From Clostridia bacterium (GTDB lineage: Bacteria; Bacillota; Clostridia; Oscillospirales; CAG-272), in NCBI GenBank assembly GCA_024404475.1, contig JAKSPV010000020.1, positions 1 to 14,670 on the forward strand: 14,670 nt of DNA, written 5' to 3'. Numbering within the stretch: position 1 is the first letter of the stretch; each line of letters starts with the position of its first letter. The notes beneath the pieces are model-generated. The model was not told where the DNA came from and did no database searches. It saw only the letters and a list, made by a program, of their open reading frames with translations. Positions 1-6,090 of the stretch are shown here, in pieces. The position numbers were made by a program, and so were the translations under genes.

Positions 1-260
1 ATGATGCGTCCGGTCTCGCTGACCTCGTAGAGCGCCTCGGGCTCGTCGTCCTCGGGAGACTGCTTCTGCGGGTGGATAACGCGGATATGGCCGGCGTCAA
101 CGAGCGCGAAGAAACACTCGGCAAAGTCGAAAAACGCGACGATGCCGTCCTGGATCATGATCGCGCCGATCGTACTGTAATTCATCGCATAACCGATTCG
201 GTCCATGAGGTACAGAATAAAGATTTTGATCTCGTGCGGATCTTTGAGCATGGAGCCCAT
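1..260 (-). CDS. DUF4364 family protein, 3' end beyond window
   Basis: The reading frame is open from an ATG at 260 to the left edge, giving 86 complete N-terminal residues. The start is supported by AAAGGAGG seven bases upstream. The translation begins MGSMLKDPHEIKIFILYLMD and continues with a DFAECFFALVDAG stretch. This matches my memory of DUF4364, a family of small, mostly clostridial proteins of unknown role with a predicted winged-helix-like fold. The C-terminal half is outside the window. A terminator stands between this gene and the upstream lipoprotein gene on the same strand, and I see no convincing promoter in the roughly 40 bases between that terminator and the ribosome binding site. 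Transcription may therefore depend on read-through or on a weak promoter. The family call is by recognition of sequence pattern; function is unknown. Confidence 0.72.
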   Translation of the reverse strand, partial: MGSMLKDPHEIKIFILYLMDRIGYAMNYSTIGAIMIQDGIVAFFDFAECFFALVDAGHIRVIHPQKQSPEDDEPEALYEVSETGRI

Positions 261-299
261 GTGCCGGCCTCCTTTCGTCAAATTTTGCGTTCTGTCGGG

Positions 300-332
300 C
301 AAAAAGAGAGCGGAGTGTCACTCCGCTCTCTC
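300..332 (-). terminator. Intrinsic terminator of the peptide-binding lipoprotein gene
   Basis: A perfect 12-bp inverted repeat (arms 305-316 and 320-331, 3-base loop) is followed on the minus strand by a run of T (complement of the A run at 301-305). It lies 18 bases past the stop codon of the gene at 350-2470 and just before the DUF4364 gene. Confidence 0.88.
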
Positions 333-349
333 TATTCGGTCCTGACAGC

Positions 350-2470
350 TTACTTCTTAGAGTTCAACGCGTCGCAAATGACCTTGACCAGTTCGGAGAA
401 GGTCGTGGTTTCCGAGACGCCGGTGAGAGATACACCGAACTGCTCCTTGATGATGGAAATGAATCGCGGCAGGACGTCCTTCTCGGAGGTTCTTGCGTAG
501 AAGTTGTCGGAAATCACAGTTGCGGCTTCGCCCATGGTCATAGAGAGGGAGAAATCCTTGAACGAAAGCGCTTCAGACCAGGTGAACTCGTCCTCGTCGT
601 TCACGGCAAGGATATAGTCGAGAAGCGTGGAATAAACGCTGAGAAGCTGGTTATCGTAGTTCTCTTTCAGCTTCATGTAGTTCTTCGTGGTGGTATCCTT
701 GAGATCACGGGCACCGAAATACGTCGTGTCGACGTTCTTCAAAACGGAGCTGTTGACGAGATACGCGTCCTTCGTAGTAACGACCGGAATCACGGGCATA
801 TCCTGTGCGAGGAGGTTCTCGGCGTCGTGGAGGATCGCGGCACGCTTGCCCGCGTCCTTCTCGGCGTATGCCTGATCGATCAGAGCGTTGTAAGCTTCGC
901 TGTTATAACCGGTCACGTGGCCGTATGCGTCGTAGTTCTTGGACTGCATGTCGATACCGTTGCCGGAATAATTGACGGCGAACGGAGCGAGCGTTGCGAA
1001 AGCATCGGTGGAGATCATCGGAAGGTCGCCGACGAGGATATCGAAATCACCGTTCTTGTACGCGTTCTCAAAGAGATCGTCGTAGTAGGACTGCTTACTG
1101 CCGCCAATCTCAACGATCGCGGTGTTGATCTTTTTGACCTCGACCTTGATGTCGTACTTGGAAAGAAGTTCGTTCCAGGTGTTGGCAAGTGCTTCTGCCA
1201 CGTAGATGTTGTCGTTCGTGGTGGCGTCCGTCGTATCAGCGCCGCGGACGGTGATGGTCAGCGTTCCGTGCCAGAGCGCGCCGTCGGACTTGGCGGCATC
1301 CAGCAGTTTCTTTGCTTCGCCAACGTCTGCGGAGGATGCGAAGAGCGTGCCGCCGGTCTTACGGAAAGAGGTCTTGCGGGTCGTATTGAAGACACCTTCG
1401 GTGATGGAGCCCTCAGCGGGTTCCGCGAAAACGAGCCCGTTTGCAAGCGCCGCACGGTCGATTGCCAGGGAAAGTGCACGGCGGACACGGCTGTCTTTCA
1501 GAATATCGTTTTCGGTGTTAAGGTAGCAGGAAAGAATGTTCATCTCGTCGGTGACGACGGCTTTCTTCTTGTACTGCTCACGTGCGCTGACCGGGATCTC
1601 ACCGAGGTAGTTCAGAAGACCTGCCTCAAAAGCGGCAAGCTGTTCGTGCGCGTTGCCGATAGCATAATAAGTCAGGATGCGGTAAGGCACAACGTACTTG
1701 TCAAGTTTTTCGTGGGAGTCATCGTCTTGACTGAGGTAGTAGTACTGGTTTCTGTCGATGCGGAGGAACTTATCGAAGATCATCGCCTTGACGGTGAACG
1801 GGCCGTTCGTGACGAGCGAGGTCACTTTTCTTGCCCACCAAACACCCTTCGTCACGATATCCTCGCGGAGCGGGACGAGCGCGGTGGAGGCGGCGTTCTC
1901 AAAGAAACGGTCAACATCGATGTTCGCGTCATCCTCGAAACGGATCTCAAGTTCGTAGGTACCGGGGCAGGAGATGCCGACGTCATCGATCGAGCAGTCA
2001 CCGGCTTTCGCTTTCTTCGCGTTCTTGATGTCGAAAAGAAGCGCAGCGGCCTCGGTCTTGAATTCGGGATCGAGCAGACGGTACTTCCAGGAGTACATGA
2101 AGTCCGATGCCTGCACGGTACGGCCGTCACTCCAGCGCGTATCGTTCAGCGTGATCACGAGGATACGCTCGCCGGTCATCTTATCATTCGTCAGCTTGTA
2201 ATCCTTCATGAGCGCCTTTTCCCACTTACCGTCGTCGCCGATGGTCGTCAGGCCCTCGTAAAGCAGCGAGAAAAGCTGCACCATATTGTAATCGGTGTAA
2301 GAAAGCTGCGGATCGAAGTCATACAGCTCGTCGCCGATGTAAAGATCGATAAACGCGCCTTTGTCGTATGTGCCGTCGTCCAACTTCTTCAGCGTCGTGC
2401 ACGCGGAAAAGGATAAAGCGCACGCCAGAAGCATCGTGACGGCAAGAATAATGGCCAGAACTCTTTTCAT
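350..2470 (-). CDS. Orphan peptide/oligopeptide ABC transporter substrate-binding lipoprotein (SBP_bac_5, OppA/DppA-like)
   Basis: A 706-residue protein with a lipoprotein signal peptide: basic MKR, hydrophobic stretch to about residue 20, then FSAC with the lipidated cysteine at 24. It should be anchored on the outer face of the membrane and capture peptides for an ABC importer. The family 5 binding-protein pattern is clear: FDPQLSYTDYN near the N-terminus, LLYEGLTT, then TRWSDGRTVQASDFMYSWK, and later SCYLNTEND and SRVRRALSLAIDRAAL. The SBP fold appears to end near residue 590. A further 117-residue, mostly helical tail follows that I cannot assign. The start has AGGAGGAG nine bases upstream. 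No permease or ATPase genes lie beside it; the gene has its own promoter and terminator, so it looks monocistronic. Substrate and partner transporter are unknown. An alternative is a peptide or signal receptor without a dedicated permease. Confidence 0.88.
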   Translation of the reverse strand: MKRVLAIILAVTMLLACALSFSACTTLKKLDDGTYDKGAFIDLYIGDELYDFDPQLSYTDYNMVQLFSLLYEGLTTIGDDGKWEKALMKDYKLTNDKMTGERILVITLNDTRWSDGRTVQASDFMYSWKYRLLDPEFKTEAAALLFDIKNAKKAKAGDCSIDDVGISCPGTYELEIRFEDDANIDVDRFFENAASTALVPLREDIVTKGVWWARKVTSLVTNGPFTVKAMIFDKFLRIDRNQYYYLSQDDDSHEKLDKYVVPYRILTYYAIGNAHEQLAAFEAGLLNYLGEIPVSAREQYKKKAVVTDEMNILSCYLNTENDILKDSRVRRALSLAIDRAALANGLVFAEPAEGSITEGVFNTTRKTSFRKTGGTLFASSADVGEAKKLLDAAKSDGALWHGTLTITVRGADTTDATTNDNIYVAEALANTWNELLSKYDIKVEVKKINTAIVEIGGSKQSYYDDLFENAYKNGDFDILVGDLPMISTDAFATLAPFAVNYSGNGIDMQSKNYDAYGHVTGYNSEAYNALIDQAYAEKDAGKRAAILHDAENLLAQDMPVIPVVTTKDAYLVNSSVLKNVDTTYFGARDLKDTTTKNYMKLKENYDNQLLSVYSTLLDYILAVNDEDEFTWSEALSFKDFSLSMTMGEAATVISDNFYARTSEKDVLPRFISIIKEQFGVSLTGVSETTTFSELVKVICDALNSKK

Positions 2471-2541
2471 GTTGCGGGACTCCTCCTGTGGATAAGCGCC
2501 AAATTCTGCCTCGCGGCATAATTTGACTTATAATTCAGTTT

Positions 2542-2570
2542 ATTATAGCACACTTCCCCGCGGGAATCAA
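2542..2570 (-). promoter_or_regulatory. Sigma-A promoter of the lipoprotein gene (extended -10)
   Basis: Read on the minus strand: -35 TTGATT (2565-2570), a 17-base spacer, -10 TATAAT (2542-2547) preceded by TGC, an extended -10. The spacer begins with the palindrome CCCGCGGG (2557-2564), directly against the -35, a possible operator. It lies about 70 bases upstream of the ATG at 2470. Confidence 0.72.
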
Positions 2571-2641
2571 TAAGAAGAAAAAATAATCTTTTCAAAAAAA
2601 TGCTTTCATTTATTTGCACAATTTTCGAGATGCATTTTGGC

Positions 2642-2672
2642 GAATAATGACAAATAGACGGCGGAAAAAATT
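2642..2672 (+). promoter_or_regulatory. Candidate forespore (sigma-F/sigma-G type) promoter for gpr
   Basis: GAATA at 2642-2646, a 16-base spacer, then GGAAAAAATT at 2663-2672. The downstream box fits the Bacillus sigma-F -10 pattern GGnnAnAnTw at every defined position, and GAATA fits the sigma-G-type -35. In B. subtilis, gpr is transcribed by sigma-F and sigma-G. I see no sigma-A promoter upstream of gpr, which fits forespore-only expression. The call rests on consensus matching alone. Confidence 0.5.
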
Positions 2673-2743
2673 ACCGCGGGGATGTATACGGCCGCAGAAA
2701 CGCGGCAAAAATCACCTCAGAATCCATCGGGGAGGCGATACTC

Positions 2744-3613
2744 ATGCCGGAAAGCGGTTATGCGCGGACGGATCTTGCGTGCGAGTCGCCGTCGCGCGGC
2801 GTAGAAGAATATGAAAAAGACGGCGTGCGCGTCAGCGTACTCACCGTAACACGGGAGAACGAAGCAGAGACAGGACGCGCTCCCGGAACATACGTTACCG
2901 TTGACAGCAGCGATCTTTCCCTTCTCGACGACGGAAAAGTCGAGGCGCTGACCGCCGTTCTCTCTTCGGAACTCCGGCGTATGACGGAACGCGTTACCGG
3001 GCAAAAGATCGGCAAAAAGACGAAAGTTCTCGTCTGCGGGCTCGGCAACCGGTTCATCACGCCGGACGCACTCGGCCCGCAGACGGCGGACAAGGTCACT
3101 GTCACACGGCACGTTGTCGGGACGGGCGGCGTCTTCGACGCACTCGGCTGCTCGTCGGTCTCGGCGATCCAACCGGGCGTGCTCGGGCAGACGGGGATCG
3201 AGGCATCCGACATGATCAGAGGAACGGCGGAAAAGACGCATCCGGACGTCATCGTGGCGGTGGACGCGCTTGCCGCGCGCTCCTGCGCGCGTCTGACAAA
3301 AACGTTTCAACTTTCAGACGCAGGAATCGCGCCCGGCTCCGGGATCGGCAACCGACGCACGGCGATTTCCGAGAAAGTACTCGGCATCCCTGTCATCGCG
3401 CTTGGCGTTCCGACCGTGGTCGATTCCTCGACGCTGGTCTACGACGCCTTGGCGGAAGCCGGCATTTCTGAAATCGGTGACGCGCTGCGCAATGTTTTGG
3501 AAAACGGGAAAAAGTTTTTCGTTTCGCCGAAGGACAGCGACGTTCTCATCCGCGAACTTTCGGGCATTCTTGCCGCGGCGATCGACAGGACGTTCGGCGC
3601 CGATTTCTCATAG
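2744..3613 (+). CDS. gpr: Spore germination protease GPR (peptidase A25)
   Basis: GPR degrades the small acid-soluble DNA-protecting proteins of the spore core early in germination, after being made in the forespore as an inactive zymogen. This 289-residue protein carries the family signatures: YARTDLACE at the N-terminus, where the zymogen leader is removed in Bacillus, GLGNRFITPDALGP with aspartate 108, DALAAR with aspartate 174, and PGSGIGNRR and GVPTVVD further on. The two aspartates match the catalytic pair known in Bacillus GPR. It is about 80 residues shorter than the B. subtilis enzyme: the segment between the GVPTVVD region and the final FVSPKDSDVLIRELS block is much reduced. The ATG has GGGGAGG eight bases upstream. 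spoIIP follows 68 bases later, the conserved gpr-spoIIP order. A sigma-F-like promoter lies upstream. Confidence 0.96.
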   Translation: MPESGYARTDLACESPSRGVEEYEKDGVRVSVLTVTRENEAETGRAPGTYVTVDSSDLSLLDDGKVEALTAVLSSELRRMTERVTGQKIGKKTKVLVCGLGNRFITPDALGPQTADKVTVTRHVVGTGGVFDALGCSSVSAIQPGVLGQTGIEASDMIRGTAEKTHPDVIVAVDALAARSCARLTKTFQLSDAGIAPGSGIGNRRTAISEKVLGIPVIALGVPTVVDSSTLVYDALAEAGISEIGDALRNVLENGKKFFVSPKDSDVLIRELSGILAAAIDRTFGADFS

Positions 3614-3681
3614 GAATACCCTGCCCGGGACGGGCATAAACATTTGACCGGAAAGAAAAAGAAAGGAAGGTATCCGGCAGC

Positions 3682-4800
3682 ATGGAGACGGAAAACGAAA
3701 ATCGATACACAGCGGCGGAGCCGTATCGGGAGAGAGGAGACGCCGCGAGACAGATCGCGGTCGCGGTCACGGCGCTTCTTGCTCTGACCGCAGCGGTGCT
3801 TTTTTCGGCGGCACTGCTTCTCCTGGGGATCGGAGCGATCCCGGACGGGACGGAGGACGTCTTTCTCCGCGGCAATTCCGCGCCGGTGGCGCACCGGAGC
3901 GAGGAAACAGAAGATGCGTCACCACCGGACGCGGCGCCGGATGACGACGCGGATGATTTGGCCGCAGACGACGGGATGATCCGCGTATCGGCACGCGATT
4001 TTTCGGCTGCCGCCGTGCCGGCGATCAAGAACAGAACGTCGTATGAGATTGACCCGGACGAACTGCTCGCTATGCCGTCCGACGTGGAATCTCCCGGGGA
4101 GATCTATAAAGAATACGGCAAGACGGCGCCGGTCGTTCTGATCGTCCATACGCACGGCACGGAGGCCTATCGAGGTGAAGACCAGACGGACAGCGAGCCG
4201 GGCGACGATTTTCGCTCGGACGATCCGCTGGACGCTGTCGTTTCCGTCGGTGACGTACTCGCCGAGGTGCTCGTCGGTGCAGGCATCAACACGATGCATT
4301 GCACCGTCATGTTCGACAAGCCGTCGTACAGCGGTGCGTATGCCGCCGAAGCGAAAACGGTGCGGGAGCTCGTCGAAAAATACCCGAGCATCCGCTACGT
4401 CATCGACGTCCACCGTGACGCGTTGATCGAAGACGATGTCAATTACGCGGCGGTGACAGAGATCGGCGGTGTTTCCTACGCGCAGTTCTCCATGGTGATC
4501 GGCACGGACGAGGGCGGTGCCAAACATCCCGGCTGGAAGAAGTGCCTTTCGGCGGCGGTGAAACTGCAGACCGTGCTCGCCGCCGACTATCCGACGCTGG
4601 TACGGTCGATCAGTCTGCGGAGCGCTTCCTACAACGCGCAGTACGCACCCGTTTCCCTGCTCATGGAATTCGGCACCTGCGGGAACACGCTCCGCGAAGC
4701 AAAACGAACCGCAGTCCTGGTCGGTGAAAAGCTCGCCGAGCTGATCCTCGGGGACGGCGAGGCCGTCAGCGCCGGTGCCGTTCTGGAGCGTTTTGCATGA
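3682..4800 (+). CDS. spoIIP: Stage II sporulation protein P, peptidoglycan hydrolase
   Basis: SpoIIP works with SpoIID and SpoIIM in the mother cell membrane to degrade septal peptidoglycan and drive engulfment. The 372-residue protein has one N-terminal membrane segment (about 24-50), an acidic proline/alanine/aspartate linker (about 72-97) and an extracytoplasmic catalytic domain from about 110. Metal-binding and catalytic candidates of this amidase-like fold are visible: HTHGTEAY (H156, H158, E161), DVHRD (H244) and MEFGT (E329). Length and architecture are typical. The start has GAAAGGAAGG about 11 bases upstream. It follows gpr closely, with a short hairpin without a T run between them (3622-3636), and its stop overlaps the start of the next small gene (ATGA). 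In B. subtilis spoIIP also has its own mother-cell promoter; I could not find a convincing one here. Confidence 0.95.
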   Translation: METENENRYTAAEPYRERGDAARQIAVAVTALLALTAAVLFSAALLLLGIGAIPDGTEDVFLRGNSAPVAHRSEETEDASPPDAAPDDDADDLAADDGMIRVSARDFSAAAVPAIKNRTSYEIDPDELLAMPSDVESPGEIYKEYGKTAPVVLIVHTHGTEAYRGEDQTDSEPGDDFRSDDPLDAVVSVGDVLAEVLVGAGINTMHCTVMFDKPSYSGAYAAEAKTVRELVEKYPSIRYVIDVHRDALIEDDVNYAAVTEIGGVSYAQFSMVIGTDEGGAKHPGWKKCLSAAVKLQTVLAADYPTLVRSISLRSASYNAQYAPVSLLMEFGTCGNTLREAKRTAVLVGEKLAELILGDGEAVSAGAVLERFA

Positions 4801-5114
4801 AAAAAGAAAAGAAAAGCGCCGCCCGACGGGCGGCGCTGCGTTTTGGTATCGTATGTCTCCTGTCCGCCGCTCTGCTCCTGACGTCGGCGGTAATCGGTGT
4901 CTGCCGACGGCTGCCGGAAGGCGGCGAGATAACGGCGGGGCCTTTGACGCTCACGCGGATCGGCTACGAGCGGTGGCTGCTCGGCACGAAGAACGGCGCT
5001 TTTCTCTTCGGGACGGCGCTGCCGGACGGCGCGGAAGCGTTCGTCGGTCTCTGCGGCAAAGTGCTCCGGCTGCTTTTACCGGCGGCAGTACGGTTCACGC
5101 TTCCGGGAACATGA
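4797..5114 (+). CDS. Small single-pass membrane protein translationally coupled to spoIIP
   Basis: This 105-residue frame starts in an ATGA overlap with the spoIIP stop, so translation is probably coupled. It begins with a strongly basic tail (MKKEKKSAARRAALR), followed by one hydrophobic segment (about residues 16-36) and an outer domain of about 65 residues that I do not recognise (for example TRIGYERWLLGTKNGAFLFG). Codons are rich in G or C at the third position, like the neighbours, which supports a real gene despite its size. Its last 20 bases overlap the end of the convergent phosphatase gene. Its first codons contain a strong hairpin that looks like that gene's terminator. Position suggests a sporulation-linked role beside SpoIIP at the septal membrane; this is inference from context only. 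Confidence 0.68.
   Translation: MKKEKKSAARRAALRFGIVCLLSAALLLTSAVIGVCRRLPEGGEITAGPLTLTRIGYERWLLGTKNGAFLFGTALPDGAEAFVGLCGKVLRLLLPAAVRFTLPGT
4801..4838 (-). terminator. Strong minus-strand terminator embedded in the start of the small membrane-protein gene
   Basis: Perfect 11-bp inverted repeat, arms 4815-4825 and 4827-4837 (AGCGCCGCCCG against CGGGCGGCGCT; about five loop bases once the inner pairs open). On the minus strand it is followed by TTTCTTTTCTTTTT (complement of 4801-4814), an excellent U tract. It would stop transcripts of the phosphatase gene about 260 bases after its stop codon, just before they run antisense into spoIIP. On the plus strand the tail is only GCGTTTTGG, so termination in that direction should be weaker. 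Confidence 0.75.
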
Positions 5115-5940
5115 AGCGATCCAACTCGTCGAGCGACGGGAAAACGAAATCCGGCCGGTCTTTTTCGTCGGCGGCCGCAAGGTCGTCCGGCTGCGTCTCT
5201 CCGGTGAGGACAAGCACCGAAGTGATACCGAATCGGCGGCCGAGCGCAATGTCGGTATAGAGCCGGTCGCCGAAGACGCACATGCCTTCCGCTGAAACGC
5301 CTGTGATCGCGGAGATCATTTCGGCAGTCTCGGGATACGGTTTGCCGAAATAGATCGGCGTTTTCCCCGTCGAAGCGGTGATAGCTGCGGCGATCGCGCC
5401 GCTGTCGGGGATGAAGCCGTCTTCCGTCGGGCAGTTGAAATCGGGGTGCGTCGAAAAGTACTCTGCGCCGCCGCGGATGAAGCGGCAGGCGTTATTCAGT
5501 TTCTCGTACGTCAGCGTCGTGTCGAAACTGGAGACGACGATATCGGCCGATTCCCCGTCGGCAAGCACACCGTTTTCGTCACCGGCAAGCAAAACGCCGG
5601 CGCGGCGGAACGAATGATAGAGGTCGGGCGTACCGACAAGGTAGACACGTTTCCCCGCTCTTTTGCGTGTCAGAAAGCCCACCGTGACGTCGCCCGCGGT
5701 CAACACCTCGCCCTCTCGCGGCGAAAAGCCCATGCGGCAAAGTTTCGTCTGGTAATACCGTGTACTGCGGGAAGCATTGTTGGTGAAGAACAGGATCCGT
5801 CGGCCGCTCGCGCGGAGATGCTCCATGAAACGGACGGCGTACGGGAATGTCTTCTCGCCGAGATAGATCGTCCCGTCCATATCGAATATAAACAGTTTTT
5901 TTTCGTCGAAAATTCGCTTGGCTGTTTCGCTTTCTGCCAC
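5095..5940 (-). CDS. HAD-IIA family phosphatase (NagD/AraL/p-nitrophenylphosphatase type)
   Basis: Cytosolic haloacid-dehalogenase-superfamily phosphatase of 281 residues. Motif I is IFDMDGTIYLG with nucleophile D20 and acid/base D22; motif II is FFTNNASRS (T53); motif III is YFGKPYPE (K200); motif IV is FGDRLYTDIALG (D225, D230). A type IIA cap lies between motifs II and III (about 80-190). The GTG at 5940 is preferred: GAGAGGTGATC, matching the anti-Shine-Dalgarno, lies just upstream. An in-frame GTG at 5949 is itself part of that sequence and would add three residues. The substrate cannot be read from sequence; relatives act on sugar phosphates, nucleotides or phosphoglycolate. It is transcribed divergently from the pantothenate kinase and convergently with the spoIIP-linked gene, overlapping it by 20 bases. 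Confidence 0.9.
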   Translation of the reverse strand: MAESETAKRIFDEKKLFIFDMDGTIYLGEKTFPYAVRFMEHLRASGRRILFFTNNASRSTRYYQTKLCRMGFSPREGEVLTAGDVTVGFLTRKRAGKRVYLVGTPDLYHSFRRAGVLLAGDENGVLADGESADIVVSSFDTTLTYEKLNNACRFIRGGAEYFSTHPDFNCPTEDGFIPDSGAIAAAITASTGKTPIYFGKPYPETAEMISAITGVSAEGMCVFGDRLYTDIALGRRFGITSVLVLTGETQPDDLAAADEKDRPDFVFPSLDELDRFMFPEA

Positions 5941-5972
5941 AAAGATCACCTCTCAACCGGCTTTTTGGTTGC

Positions 5973-6001
5973 ATTATTTAAAATTTATCGTGATTTCGCA
6001 A
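5973..6001 (-). promoter_or_regulatory. Promoter of the HAD phosphatase gene
   Basis: On the minus strand: -35 TTGCGA (5996-6001), 17-base spacer, -10 AATAAT (5973-5978). The -35 overlaps the left end of an inverted repeat at 6000-6011. Match to consensus is moderate, but position and spacing are right. Confidence 0.5.
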
Positions 6002-6011
6002 CAATTTTGTT
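6000..6011. promoter_or_regulatory. Candidate operator between divergent phosphatase and pantothenate kinase promoters
   Basis: AACAATTTTGTT is an inverted repeat (AACAA, two bases, TTGTT). It overlaps the phosphatase -35 and lies 18 bases upstream of the pantothenate kinase -35. The adjacent kinase carries an XRE-type DNA-binding domain, so self-binding here is possible. In an A/T-rich spacer, a chance repeat of this size cannot be excluded. Confidence 0.3.
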
Positions 6012-6029
6012 TTGATTTTCAAAAAAACG

Positions 6030-6058
6030 TTGCATTTTCTGTCGGAATGTGCTATGAT
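6030..6058 (+). promoter_or_regulatory. Sigma-A promoter of the XRE-pantothenate kinase gene (extended -10)
   Basis: -35 TTGCAT (6030-6035), 17-base spacer, -10 TATGAT (6053-6058) preceded by TGC. The expected start is near 6065, leaving a leader of about 25 bases with an AAAAGGCGG ribosome binding site. Confidence 0.72.
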
Positions 6059-6090
6059 ACCACCAGTTTACGAAAAGGCGGTTCAATATC

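Noticed and set aside
350..480. Acyl-carrier-like pattern in the last 40 residues of the lipoprotein (KEQFGVSLTGVSETTTF)
   Set aside because: It vaguely resembles the first helix of acyl carrier proteins but lacks the DSL attachment serine and is in an exported protein; most likely chance.
827..2416. Long open frame (529 codons) on the plus strand opposite the lipoprotein gene
   Set aside because: It mirrors the lipoprotein gene, which has a signal peptide, family motifs, ribosome binding site, promoter and terminator. The mirror translation shows no recognisable domain and no ribosome binding site.
2120..2470. Transposon or phage border explaining the mix of genes
   Set aside because: I found no transposase, integrase, terminal repeats or target duplication here or elsewhere in the window.
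3622..3636. Hairpin TGCCCG-GGA-CGGGCA between gpr and spoIIP
   Set aside because: The stem is only 6 bp and has no T run, so it is not a convincing terminator; it may be a processing or attenuation site, but nothing else supports this.
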